From contig JAWXBI010000282.1 of assembly GCA_034439915.1 (NCBI GenBank), positions 1 to 35,553 on the forward strand: DNA of 35,553 bases, written 5' to 3'. The notes under the pieces were generated by a model. The model made no database searches. It saw only the letters and a program-made list of their open reading frames with translations, and was not told where the DNA came from. The stretch is from JADJLQ01 sp034439915 (GTDB taxonomy: Bacteria > Bacteroidota > Bacteroidia > Chitinophagales > Saprospiraceae). Below, piece by piece: positions 1 through 8,264 of this stretch; the stretch's first letter is position 1, and every line of letters begins with the position of its first letter. Made by a program: the position numbers and the translations under genes.

Positions 1-1783
1 ATTCCTGCCAATAATAGTTCTGACCCCAGGCATGGCATTGTTTCCGATGCGGAATACAACCTGGGCAGTGCAGGTAATATTTCAATGTGGCCGGGTTCAC
101 TGGGATTGGCGGCCAGTTTTGATCCCGAATTGGTTAAAAATTTTGGAGAGATTGCTTCCAGGGAATACAGGGCTTTAGGAATCGCTACTGCTCTGTCACC
201 GCAGGTTGACCTAGCCACCGAGCCCAGGTGGAATCGGTTTCGGGGTACTTTTGGTGAAAGTCCGGTTTTGGCTACCAATATGGCCAGAGCTTATATTGAA
301 GGATTTCAATCTACAGCCCGGAAAGGGTGGGGCATGGAAAGTGTCAACGCTATGGTCAAACATTGGCCGGGCGGAGGACCGGAAGAAGCAGGCAGGGACG
401 GTCATTATGGATACGGCGCTTATGCCGTATATCCCGGTAATAACTTAGCCGACCACCTTAAGGTCTTTACGGAAGGGGCTTTCAAGCTGAAGGACGGTAC
501 CGGCTCTGCGTCTGCAGTGATGCCCTAGTATACAATTTCTGTGGACCAGGGCAAGAAGGGAGAAAATATAGCCAATGCCTACAGTACCTTTCTTATCCAG
601 GACCTGTTGCGGGGAAAATATGGGTATGATGGGGTTGTTTGCACGGACTGGGGGGTGACAGGACAGGTAACCTCCGTAGATGAATTTCGTGGTAAACCCT
701 GGGGGGTTGAAAACCTGACTGAGGTCGGGCGTCATTATAAAGTCCTGATGGCCGGATGTGATCAGTTTGGAGGTAATAATGCTGCAGGTCCGGTGATAGA
801 AGCTTATCACATGGGGGCAAAAGAACTTGGAGAAAATAAGATCCGGGCAAGGTTTGAACAATCCGCTGTCCGTTTATTAAAAAATATGTTTAGGGTTGGG
901 TTGTTTGAAAATCCCTATCTCCAGGTGGAAAAATCCAAACAACTGGTGGGTAAACCGGATCATATGAAGGCGGGTTTTGAAGCTCAGCTCAAATCTCTTG
1001 TTTTATTGAAAAATCACCATCGCGCATTGCCCATAGCAAAAACAAAAACTGTTTACATCCCTCAGCGGTTTATCCCTGAAACCAGGGGATTTTTTGGTAA
1101 CCCCACACCTTCAAAATGGGTGTTCCCGGTTAAAAAGGAACTCGTTGAAAAGTATTACCAGGTCACCGATGATCCGGCCAAAGCTGATTTTGCGCTGGTC
1201 TTTATTGAAAGCCCCAAATCGGGTGCCGGATATGACAAAAAAGACCTTGAAAAAGGAGGTAATGGGTATTTACCAATAAGCCTACAGTATCAACCTTATA
1301 GAGCTGAACTGGGAAGGGTCCAAAGCTTAGCCGGAGGCAGCCCCTTCGAGACATTTACCAACAGGACTTATAAAGGCAAAGCCATTGAAACCGCCAATCT
1401 GCAGGACCTGAAAACCATAGAGGAAACCAGAAAAAAAATGGGTAATAAACCTGTGGTAATTTCGCTCAACCTTTCAACCAACTGTCGTAGCAGAATTTGA
1501 ACCCTTAGTGGATGCCATAATGGTCGATTTTGATGTCCGGCAACAGGCTATTTTGGATATACTTTCCGGCCAATACGAACCATCTGCCCTTCTACCTTGC
1601 CAAATGCCTTTGGATGTGAGTACGGTGGAGTCCCAGTCGGAGGACTTGCCCTTTGATATGAAGGTATACCGGGATAAGGATGGTCACAAGTATGATTTTG
1701 GGTTTGGGATGAATTGGAAAGGGGTCATTGAAGACTTGCGTACAAAAGCTTATAAAAACAGGATCCCCGTTACCGAGCCGTAG
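1..1783 (+). pseudogene. Broken family 3 glycoside hydrolase (beta-glucosidase-like), 5' end outside window
   Basis: The translation is that of a GH3 enzyme, which would hydrolyse terminal beta-linked sugars. The frame is open from base 1, with GH3 text such as PQVDLATEPRW and VKHWPGGG. A TAG at 526-528 replaces the expected second Tyr of the motif VMPYYT. The same frame then continues to 1500 and contains the nucleophile motif VCTDWG, with the candidate catalytic Asp codon at 646-648. Near 1477 the frame shifts: homology (PTVVAEFEPLVDA) resumes in the next frame at 1478 and runs to the TAG at 1781-1783. This fits a 2-base loss inside an Asn codon. Two lesions in one gene while all neighbours are intact suggest recent inactivation. 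Assembly error is the alternative. The protein would need an N-terminal export signal outside the window, which I cannot see. Confidence 0.85.
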
Positions 1784-1791
1784 CGATTTGG

Positions 1792-1810
1792 TTCGGAACT
1801 AAGCTCCGAG
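1792..1810. terminator. Weak hairpin between convergent genes
   Basis: TCGGA at 1793-1797 pairs with TCCGA at 1805-1809 across a 7-base loop, in the 45-base gap between the convergent GH3 pseudogene and the DUF1295 gene. The stem is short and there is no clean T tract next to it, so termination function is only a guess from position. Confidence 0.3.
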
Positions 1811-1828
1811 TTATTGATCTAAAAAGTT

Positions 1829-2536
1829 TTAAGCCTGGGGGAATATTTTTGGCAATAATAAACCGGATTGTTTTTTATACTCCAACCAATCCGGAAACCG
1901 GGAAAGCGAGCGGTCCTTCATCAGCATATTGACCGTAAAGTAACCTATCCAAATCCATAACAATATGATCCAGGCCAACCAATGCCGGGCAAGCAAAGCA
2001 TAAGCTCCGTAGATCATCATTTCACCGAGGTAATTGGGGTTGCGTGTTTTTTCAAATAAGCCTTCCCGGATCAATCCTGGGTTGTATTTAAGACTGAAAT
2101 ATTTTTGGGAATCGCTTGCCATCAACAGCCCCACGCCTAAGGTGTGTACAAATATGCAGGTGCCCAGGAGTAGAGGAGACCAATCCGAATCGTCAGGATG
2201 AAACCCCGGGTGTAAAACCAATATTGGAAACACCCAATACAATCCCAATACCAATAAAAAAGACATCACCGCACCACCCAGGGTAATGGGTATGTCCCAT
2301 CGTTTATCCGGGAAATTAAAATCTTTGATCAACCAGCACAATCCATATGAACCATGCAGGGCAAGATAGGTCCAGGCTTCAATGGTGAACCGATCATACC
2401 AATACATAAGGAGCAAAACCAAAGGCAAAGTCCCTCCTTTTTGGAAATTGATCACCCAGGAAAGTTTGACGATACGGGGACCACCCAAAAAGTCCTGACT
2501 CAGGTATTTTTGAATATTTGATATGGTAGTTAACAT
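1829..2536 (-). CDS. DUF1295 / isoprenylcysteine methyltransferase-like integral membrane protein
   Basis: The protein has 235 residues and several hydrophobic segments, roughly 35-55, 85-110, 120-140 and 175-200. The C-terminal half carries the family signature KTRNPNYLGEMMIYG near 160-175 and ends in KDRSLSRFPDWLEYKKQSG. That combination is typical of the DUF1295 family, which is related to steroid 5-alpha-reductase C-terminal domains and isoprenylcysteine carboxyl methyltransferases. Members are assumed to modify lipids or other hydrophobic substrates at the membrane, but the substrate here is unknown. The gene lies 69 bases downstream of the GNAT gene on the same strand and may be cotranscribed with it. 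Confidence 0.85.
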   Translation of the reverse strand: MLTTISNIQKYLSQDFLGGPRIVKLSWVINFQKGGTLPLVLLLMYWYDRFTIEAWTYLALHGSYGLCWLIKDFNFPDKRWDIPITLGGAVMSFLLVLGLYWVFPILVLHPGFHPDDSDWSPLLLGTCIFVHTLGVGLLMASDSQKYFSLKYNPGLIREGLFEKTRNPNYLGEMMIYGAYALLARHWLAWIILLWIWIGYFTVNMLMKDRSLSRFPDWLEYKKQSGLLLPKIFPQA

Positions 2537-2567
2537 ATACTGAATTTACGGTTTACATTTGCCTATC

Positions 2568-2602
2568 AATCGTCAATCGACGCTTCGGATTAATCGTCAA
2601 TC
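2568..2602. repeat. Two direct copies of an 11-base sequence
   Basis: AATCGTCAATC occurs at 2568-2578 and again at 2592-2602, 24 bases apart start to start, in the spacer between the GNAT and DUF1295 genes. Read on the minus strand this is GATTGACGATT twice. The first copy continues into CGTCAATCGACG, which can form a 4-bp stem. Its role is unknown; it could be a regulator site or a chance repeat. Confidence 0.5.
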
Positions 2603-2605
2603 CAT

Positions 2606-3064
2606 TCATGCCTTCAAAATTATCTTCCCATTCAGCCATTCATTCTCAATAATAGCCTGATATTTTTGGTAAAAATTCAGAGCCGGAGAGTTCCAGTTAA
2701 GGATCTGCCATTTCATCAACCGGCAATCCAGGCTGATCGCCTCTTGCAGTAAAGCCTCAAATAAAAGTTTACCCGTGCCTCTGCCTCTGCGGGTATCATC
2801 CACCACAAAGTCTTCCAGATAGAGCATTCTGCCCTTCCACGTGCTCCAACAGACATAATAGATGGTGGTGCCAATGATTTGGTCGTTTTCATCGACGGCG
2901 ACCAGGGCATCGAAGACCCCTTCGAGGTAGTTTTTTTCATAGTCTGTGAGCGTGGCGGTTACGGCCTCCGGTGCGCGTTCATAAAGGGCCAGTTGTTTCA
3001 CCAAATCAAGGATCCCGGACATATCATCCAGTCTGGCTTTGCGCACATTTGTTAATGAATTCAT
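2606..3064 (-). CDS. GNAT N-acetyltransferase, spermidine/thialysine acetyltransferase-like
   Basis: I place the start at the ATG at 3062-3064, giving 152 residues. A longer frame reaches 3115, but its extra residues (SAKILLFSILQKRFF) do not look like a GNAT start and would run through the opposing rpsL promoter. The acetyl-CoA binding motif R/QxxGxG is seen as RGRGTG at 93-98, preceded by YLEDFVVDD on beta-4. The pattern NSPALNFYQKY near 125-135 is the usual C-terminal GNAT motif. The text STWKGRMLYLED and the LALYERAP start resemble the SSAT-like (diamine or thialysine) subgroup. The substrate is therefore likely a small primary amine, which is inferred. Confidence 0.88.
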   Translation of the reverse strand: MNSLTNVRKARLDDMSGILDLVKQLALYERAPEAVTATLTDYEKNYLEGVFDALVAVDENDQIIGTTIYYVCWSTWKGRMLYLEDFVVDDTRRGRGTGKLLFEALLQEAISLDCRLMKWQILNWNSPALNFYQKYQAIIENEWLNGKIILKA

Positions 3065-3079
3065 TTTAAAAAATCTTTT

Positions 3080-3108
3080 TTGTAAAATCGAAAATAATAA
3101 TATCTTTG
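3080..3108 (+). promoter_or_regulatory. Promoter of the ribosomal super-operon
   Basis: TTG at 3080-3082 is separated by 18 bases from TATCTTTG at 3101-3108. This matches the Bacteroidota primary sigma consensus TTG-N17-23-TAnnTTTG. Transcription would start a few bases further on, leaving a leader of about 70 bases before rpsL that is rich in A and T. No other good match is seen between the GNAT gene and rpsL. Confidence 0.8.
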
Positions 3109-3185
3109 CAGACACTTTTATAAAAAGGGGTGTATTTTCTAATAAAAATCATTGATAATCAGCAAGTAATAAATGAAATATTGAT

Positions 3186-3560
3186 ATGCCAACCATAAAT
3201 CAACTGGTTAGATCAGGTAGGAAACAAGTAAAAGCTAAAAGTAAATCCCGTGCACTGGATGGCTGCCCTCAGAAAAGAGGAGTTTGCACCCGTGTGTATA
3301 CTACTACCCCTAAAAAACCGAATTCCGCTCTTCGTAAGGTAGCAAAAGTGCGTATGACCAATGGCATTGAGGTGATCGCCTATATCCCTGGAGAAGGCCA
3401 CAACCTGCAAGAGCACTCTATGGTGCTGGTTCGTGGAGGCAGGATCAAAGACCTTCCCGGTGTACGTTACACCATTGTGAGAGGTGCTATAGATACTGCC
3501 GGTGTCAACAACAGAAAAAAATCAAGGTCCAAATATGGGACCAAGAGACCTAAAAAATAA
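3186..3560 (+). CDS. rpsL: 30S ribosomal protein S12
   Basis: S12 sits at the decoding centre of the small subunit. The product has 124 residues, the same length as in E. coli, and its numbering is collinear: PNSALRK at 45-51 and KDLPGVRY at 88-95. Lys43 and Lys88, where streptomycin resistance changes occur, are wild type. Asp89, the RimO methylthiolation site in other bacteria, is present. It is the first gene after the promoter at 3080-3108 and is followed by rpsG after 30 bases, the normal start of the str operon. Confidence 0.98.
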   Translation: MPTINQLVRSGRKQVKAKSKSRALDGCPQKRGVCTRVYTTTPKKPNSALRKVAKVRMTNGIEVIAYIPGEGHNLQEHSMVLVRGGRIKDLPGVRYTIVRGAIDTAGVNNRKKSRSKYGTKRPKK

Positions 3561-3590
3561 TCATTTACTGTACAATAGATCAGCAGAACA

Positions 3591-4058
3591 ATGAGGAAAA
3601 GAAAACCAAAAGCAAGAGCTATCCAGGGAGACCCCCGGTATCACGACACCTTAGTCACCCGGTTTATCAATAACCTGCAATGGAGTGGTAAAAAAGCAGG
3701 GGCTCATACCATATTCTATGATGCAATGGATGTTGTAAAATCCAAACATGCAGAAGAAAATGAATTGGATATATGGCGTAAAGCCCTCGACAATATCATG
3801 CCCCATGTAGAGGTGAGAAGTAAAAGGATTGGAGGGGCGACTTTCCAGATCCCTACCGAATTGCCACCTAACCGTAAAATATTCTTTGGAATGAAATGGA
3901 TGATCCGTTACGCCAGAGAAAGAGCAGGCAAAGGAATGGCTGAAAAATTAGCCGCCGAAATCATCGCTGCTCAAAAAGGAGAAGGTGCTGCAGTTAAGAA
4001 AAAAGAAGATATTCATAAAATGGCCGAAGCCAACCGTGCATTCGCGAGCTTCAGGTAA
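3591..4058 (+). CDS. rpsG: 30S ribosomal protein S7
   Basis: S7 nucleates assembly of the 30S head and contacts the E-site tRNA. The product has 155 residues, close to the usual length. It begins with a basic arm (RKRKPKARA), has VTRFINNLQWSGKKAGAHTI near 23-42 and the family element EVRSKRIGGATFQIP near 78-92, and ends in DIHKMAEANRAFASFR. The last part is the C-terminal helix region. It lies between rpsL and fusA, as in most bacteria. Confidence 0.97.
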   Translation: MRKRKPKARAIQGDPRYHDTLVTRFINNLQWSGKKAGAHTIFYDAMDVVKSKHAEENELDIWRKALDNIMPHVEVRSKRIGGATFQIPTELPPNRKIFFGMKWMIRYARERAGKGMAEKLAAEIIAAQKGEGAAVKKKEDIHKMAEANRAFASFR

Positions 4059-4082
4059 AAATCCAAGCAACGACCCTACCCC

Positions 4083-6221
4083 ATGGCAAAAAAAGATCTC
4101 AGATTTACCCGGAACATTGGTATCGCAGCCCACATCGATGCGGGTAAAACGACTACCACTGAGCGTGTTTTATATTATACCGGTATAACACACAAAATGG
4201 GTGAAGTGCATGATGGGGCTGCTACCATGGATCATATGGAACAGGAGCAGGAAAGGGGCATTACCATTACCTCTGCCGCAACTAAAACAGTTTGGAGCTG
4301 GAATGGCGATGAGTACACCGTAAACATCATTGACACCCCGGGACACGTTGATTTTACCGTTGAAGTAGAACGCTCTTTAAGGGTATTGGATGGTACCGTA
4401 GCTTTGTTTTGCGCCGTGTCAGGCGTAGAACCACAATCGGAGACCGTTTGGCGTCAGGCTGACCGGTATAAAGTGCCTCGTATCGGATTCGTGAATAAAA
4501 TGGATCGGTCCGGTGCTGATTTTTTTAATGTAGTAGAAGAAGTAAGGACAAAACTGGGCTCCAGGCCGGTACCCCTTCAGGTGCCGATTGGAGCTGAACA
4601 TAATTTCAGAGGAGTAGTCGATCTGATTTCCAATAAAGCCATGGTTTGGAATGAAGCCGACCAGGGCATGACATTTACTGAAATCCCGATTCCGGAAGAT
4701 CTAAAGGATACCGTAATTATCTGGCGTGAAAAAATGATCGAAGCCGCGGCCGAGTACGACGATGCGATCATGCAAAAATTCCTTGATGACCCCGATACGA
4801 TCACTGTGGTAGAATTACAAGCTGCTTTGAGAAAGGCCGTTATCAACATGAAAATTGTTCCGATGATGTGTGGATCGGCTTTCAAAAATAAAGGGGTACA
4901 GGCTATGCTGGATGCGGTATGTACCTTCCTGCCTTCACCCGCTGATATCGAAGCAGTGGAAGGTATCAATCCGAAGACTGACCTGAAAGAATATAGAAAA
5001 CCGGAAAATACAGAGCCTTTTGCAGCCCTGGCATTCAAGATAGTGAATGACCCTTTCGTGGGCAGGTTATCTTATATGCGGGTATATTCTGGCAAACTTT
5101 CCAATGGTTCTTATATTTTAAATACCCGCTCAGATAAAAAAGAAAGGATATCGAGGTTATATCAGATGCACGCCAATAAACAAAACCCCATTGAATCGGT
5201 TGAAGCCGGGGATATTGCAGCTGCAGTAGGAATGAAGGATATCCGGACCGGGGATACCTTATGTGATCCTGACAAACCCATCATATTAGAAAGTATGAAG
5301 TTCCCAGAACCGGTAATCGGTTTAGCGGTTGAACCCAAAACTCAGAAAGACCTGGATAAAATGGGAATTGCTCTCAACAAGCTGGCGGAAGAGGATCCGA
5401 CATTTAAAGTGAGATATGATGAGGATACCAACCAGACCATTATCAGCGGGATGGGAGAGCTCCACCTGGAAATTATCGTAGACCGCATGCGCCGTGAATT
5501 TGGCGTGGAATGCAACCAGGGTGCACCACAGGTGAATTACAAAGAAGCGTTGACCCGTATGGTTACACATAGAGAAAAATTGAAAAAACAGACGGGAGGT
5601 TCCGGTTTGTATGCCGATATAGAATTTGAATTAGGCCCGGCAGATGCCGAGTTTTTGGCAAGTGATGATTTTAAAAGTGGTAAGACGAAAATGCAGTTTG
5701 TCAATGCTATCGTTGGGGGTTCTATTCCACGTGAATTGATCCCACCTACACAGAAAGGATTCCTTGCCATGATGGAAAACGGAGTCTTGGCCGGTTACAA
5801 TATCGATAGCATGAAAGTGCGCATATTCGACGGTTCTATACACGCCGTGGATTCTAAACCGGTAGCGTTCGAATTGTGTGCCAAAGAAGGGTTCAGAACA
5901 GCCGCGCCTAAAGCAGGCCCTGTAATTCTCGAGCCAATAATGAAATTAGAAGTAGTCACACCGGAAGAGTATGTAGGTCCATTGATCGGGGACCTTAACC
6001 GGCGCAGAGGAATGCCCAAAGGGCAAGAACTCAGACCCGGCAATGCCGTGGCGATTCAGGCAGAAGTACCACTCTCTGAAATGTTTGGTTATGTGACCCA
6101 GTTGCGGACCATCACCTCCGGAAGGGCAAGTTCGACCATGGAGTTTTCACATTATGCACAAGTACCTTCAGGGATAGCAACTGAAGTGATCGATAAAGCT
6201 AAAGGTGCCGTTAAGGCATAA
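4083..6221 (+). CDS. fusA: Translation elongation factor G
   Basis: EF-G is the GTPase that moves tRNA and mRNA through the ribosome and, with RRF, splits ribosomes. The product has 712 residues. GTPase motifs are in order: P-loop AHIDAGKTTT at 16-25, switch element RGITI near 60, DTPGH near 88, NKMD near 142 and GSAF near 264. Domains II to V follow at full length, including the domain IV/V stretch ending in ELRPGNAVAIQAEVPLSEMFGY. The gene starts 24 bases after rpsG. There is no tuf gene after it, unlike E. coli; rpsJ follows directly. Confidence 0.98.
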   Translation: MAKKDLRFTRNIGIAAHIDAGKTTTTERVLYYTGITHKMGEVHDGAATMDHMEQEQERGITITSAATKTVWSWNGDEYTVNIIDTPGHVDFTVEVERSLRVLDGTVALFCAVSGVEPQSETVWRQADRYKVPRIGFVNKMDRSGADFFNVVEEVRTKLGSRPVPLQVPIGAEHNFRGVVDLISNKAMVWNEADQGMTFTEIPIPEDLKDTVIIWREKMIEAAAEYDDAIMQKFLDDPDTITVVELQAALRKAVINMKIVPMMCGSAFKNKGVQAMLDAVCTFLPSPADIEAVEGINPKTDLKEYRKPENTEPFAALAFKIVNDPFVGRLSYMRVYSGKLSNGSYILNTRSDKKERISRLYQMHANKQNPIESVEAGDIAAAVGMKDIRTGDTLCDPDKPIILESMKFPEPVIGLAVEPKTQKDLDKMGIALNKLAEEDPTFKVRYDEDTNQTIISGMGELHLEIIVDRMRREFGVECNQGAPQVNYKEALTRMVTHREKLKKQTGGSGLYADIEFELGPADAEFLASDDFKSGKTKMQFVNAIVGGSIPRELIPPTQKGFLAMMENGVLAGYNIDSMKVRIFDGSIHAVDSKPVAFELCAKEGFRTAAPKAGPVILEPIMKLEVVTPEEYVGPLIGDLNRRRGMPKGQELRPGNAVAIQAEVPLSEMFGYVTQLRTITSGRASSTMEFSHYAQVPSGIATEVIDKAKGAVKA

Positions 6222-6255
6222 TAATTGTAATAAAGAAAATTTTGAATAAAGGGAA

Positions 6256-6564
6256 ATGAATCAAAAAATTAGAATCAAACTCCGGTCTTATGACCACAAC
6301 CTGGTCGATAAGTCTACGGAGAAGATCGTAAAGACGGTCCGCAGTAGCGGTGCTGTGGTTACAGGTCCGATTCCGCTGCCCTCCGAGAGAGAAGTTTATA
6401 CCGTGTTGCGCTCGCCACACGTCAATAAAAAAGCTCGGGAGCAGTTCCAACTTCGGACCCACAAGCGCCTCATTGAAATCTATACCCCGACACAAAAGAC
6501 GGTGGATGCGCTATCCAAATTAGAGCTCCCGTCCGGTGTGGATATTCAGGTAAAACTTACCTGA
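6256..6564 (+). CDS. rpsJ: 30S ribosomal protein S10
   Basis: S10 belongs to the 30S head and in E. coli also acts as NusE in antitermination. The product has 102 residues, the usual length. KIRIKLRSYDHNLVDKS opens the protein and SPHVNKKAREQFQLRTHKR, the conserved loop that inserts into 16S rRNA, lies near 54-72. It opens the S10 part of the fused cluster. A 110-base spacer with a long hairpin follows it, which is the widest gap inside the ribosomal unit. Confidence 0.97.
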   Translation: MNQKIRIKLRSYDHNLVDKSTEKIVKTVRSSGAVVTGPIPLPSEREVYTVLRSPHVNKKAREQFQLRTHKRLIEIYTPTQKTVDALSKLELPSGVDIQVKLT

Positions 6565-6596
6565 GCTTAGGGTCTATTGATTTAAATTCATTTATG

Positions 6597-6639
6597 GTCT
6601 CCAGGGACAGGTGGGATTTTTCCATCCGTTGCTGAGGAC
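6597..6639 (+). promoter_or_regulatory. Long imperfect RNA hairpin between rpsJ and rplC
   Basis: Read as RNA, 6597-6604 pairs with 6632-6639 (one C-A mismatch), 6606-6608 pairs with 6628-6630, and 6610-6616 pairs with 6620-6626 around a TTT loop. That is 17 pairs in 20 steps, four of them G-U, with single mismatches between the helices. It ends 35 bases before the rplC GTG start. No T tract follows, so a terminator is unlikely. A cis-regulatory or RNA-processing element is possible. I do not recognise it as a named ribosomal leader. Confidence 0.55.
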
Positions 6640-6674
6640 AATATTATCTGTTAAAAATTAAAATACACTGTAAA

Positions 6675-7298
6675 GTGAACGGATTAATTGGAAAAAAAAT
6701 AGGCATGACAAGTGTCTACGATGATGCAGGAAAATATGTTGCCTGTACAGTCATAGAAGCCGGTCCAAATGTCGTTACCCAGGTCAAAACGGATGACGCT
6801 GATGGTTATTTTGCACTTCAACTTGGTTTTGAAGAAGCAAAACCTAAAAATACCTCTCAAGCCCTCAAAGGCCATTTTGACAAGGTCAACACTACCCCAA
6901 AGAAGAAACTGATTGAGTTTAGAAATTTTGGACTCGATAAAAAAGCGGGTGATACGGTGACTGTAGATGAAGTATTTAAACAAGGAGATACTGTCCATGC
7001 AGTAGGCACCTCTAAAGGAAAAGGTTTCCAGGGGGTTGTTAAAAGACACCATTTTGGTGGTGTGGGTGAAATGACCCATGGACAACACGATCGTCAGAGA
7101 GCTCCTGGTTCTATTGGTTCTTCTTCTTATCCCAGTCGGGTTTTCAAAGGGGTACGCATGGCCGGACGTACCGGTGGCGACAGAATCAAGGTAAAAAATT
7201 TGAAAGTGATCAAAATATTTGCCGATCAGAATTTATTGGTGGTTCGCGGTGCTATTCCCGGGCACAATGGATCTTTTGTAATCATTGAAAAAAAGTAA
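6675..7298 (+). CDS. rplC: 50S ribosomal protein L3 (GTG start)
   Basis: L3 is an early-assembly 50S protein that reaches toward the peptidyl transferase centre. The product has 207 residues. The start is GTG at 6675: the protein begins NGLIGKKIGMTSVYDD, matching the invariant L3 N-terminus, and no ATG fits. The long loop KGKGFQGVVKRHHFGG and the segment GSIGSSSYPSRVFKG are present near 115-155. The Gln methylated by PrmB in E. coli L3 (within QNQTPG) is replaced by Ser here, so that modification is not expected. It follows the hairpin-bearing spacer. Confidence 0.96.
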   Translation: MNGLIGKKIGMTSVYDDAGKYVACTVIEAGPNVVTQVKTDDADGYFALQLGFEEAKPKNTSQALKGHFDKVNTTPKKKLIEFRNFGLDKKAGDTVTVDEVFKQGDTVHAVGTSKGKGFQGVVKRHHFGGVGEMTHGQHDRQRAPGSIGSSSYPSRVFKGVRMAGRTGGDRIKVKNLKVIKIFADQNLLVVRGAIPGHNGSFVIIEKK

Positions 7299-7305
7299 GC
7301 AGACT

Positions 7306-7944
7306 ATGAAAGTTTCTATAATCAATACACAAGGGGCCGAAACCGGCAGAGAACTGGAATTGCCTGCAGGTATATTTGGAATCGAACCCAATCAACACGC
7401 GGTTTGGCTGGATGTAAAATCCTATCTCGCCAATCAGCGCCAGGGCACGGCCAATACCAAAGAGCGAAATGACATCTCCGGCTCAACCCGTAAACTACAC
7501 AAACAAAAAGGAACGGGTGGTTCGCGAAAAGGGTCTATAAAAAATCCGGTCTTTAGGGGCGGTGGAACAGTCTTCGGACCGCACCCCAGAGATTATACGG
7601 ATAAAATAAATAAGAAAGTAAAAGTACTTGCGAGAAAATCAGCCTTATCGGATAAAGCCGCCCAGGGCAAAGTCATGGTCATAGAGGATTTTTCGTTCGA
7701 TAAACCCAGAACTAAAGAATTTTTAGGCGTACTAAAAAACCTCAAGATTCAGGATAAGAAAACGCTTTTTGTAGTTGCAGATTACGATTCGACCCTGACA
7801 CTATCCAGCCGAAATATGCCCAAATCCAAGTTGGTCAATGCAAGGGATATCAATACCTATGGGATATTACATTCCAATGTGGTGATCCTCGTCGAAAGTG
7901 CAGTGGCTAAACTGGAAGAAATACTTTTATCTGTCTCCAAATAA
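7306..7944 (+). CDS. rplD: 50S ribosomal protein L4
   Basis: L4 lines the nascent-peptide tunnel, and in E. coli it also represses the S10 operon. I use the ATG at 7306 (212 residues, MKVSIINTQGAETGREL). An upstream in-frame Met at 7285 would overlap the end of rplC and adds KKSKQT, which is unlike L4 starts. The tunnel loop is visible as LHKQKGTGGSRKGSIKNP near 64-81, followed by GGGTVFGPHPRDY. The gap from rplC is 7 bases, suggesting coupled translation. Confidence 0.96.
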   Translation: MKVSIINTQGAETGRELELPAGIFGIEPNQHAVWLDVKSYLANQRQGTANTKERNDISGSTRKLHKQKGTGGSRKGSIKNPVFRGGGTVFGPHPRDYTDKINKKVKVLARKSALSDKAAQGKVMVIEDFSFDKPRTKEFLGVLKNLKIQDKKTLFVVADYDSTLTLSSRNMPKSKLVNARDINTYGILHSNVVILVESAVAKLEEILLSVSK

Positions 7945-7952
7945 CTGAATCC

Positions 7953-8249
7953 ATGGAAAAGAAGATTTTAATCAAACCGGTAATTTCTGAGAAAGCTGAA
8001 AAACTCAGCCAAAAACTTCCCAGATATACCTTCCTGGTCAATAAAGACGCCAATAAAATTGAAATTCAAAAAGCATTTGAAAAATTTTATGGGGTCAATG
8101 TCAAAGATGTAAATACACTGGTCAATCCCGGAAAGAAAAAATCCAGATCGACCAAACGCAAAGTGAGTGTAGGTGTTAAACCCTCTTACAAAAAAGCGGT
8201 CATTACGCTCAATGAAGGGGAAAGTATCAATATATATGGTGAAATCTAA
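7953..8249 (+). CDS. rplW: 50S ribosomal protein L23
   Basis: L23 sits at the tunnel exit and provides the docking site for trigger factor and SRP. The product has 98 residues, the normal length. It begins with KKILIKPVISEKAEKLSQ and contains NKIEIQKAFEKFYGVNVKDVNTL near 31-53, the conserved core. It ends in an extended strand (KKAVITLNEGESINIYGE). The gene starts 8 bases after rplD and 15 bases before rplB. Confidence 0.96.
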   Translation: MEKKILIKPVISEKAEKLSQKLPRYTFLVNKDANKIEIQKAFEKFYGVNVKDVNTLVNPGKKKSRSTKRKVSVGVKPSYKKAVITLNEGESINIYGEI

Positions 8250-8264
8250 ACTTAAGTCTAAGTC

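Noticed and set aside
526..528. Amber codon in the GH3 gene as read-through or recoding
   Set aside because: A second, frame-changing lesion downstream makes inactivation simpler, and no recoding signal is visible.
445..861. Minus-strand open frame opposite the GH3 pseudogene
   Set aside because: Shadow of the GH3 coding frame; no recognisable domain.
2554..2561. TACATTTG on the plus strand between the GNAT and DUF1295 genes
   Set aside because: Matches the -7 consensus but points into antisense of the GNAT gene with no plus-strand gene following; a chance match is likely.
3065..3115. N-terminal extension of the GNAT protein
   Set aside because: It would run through the opposing rpsL promoter and does not resemble GNAT starts.
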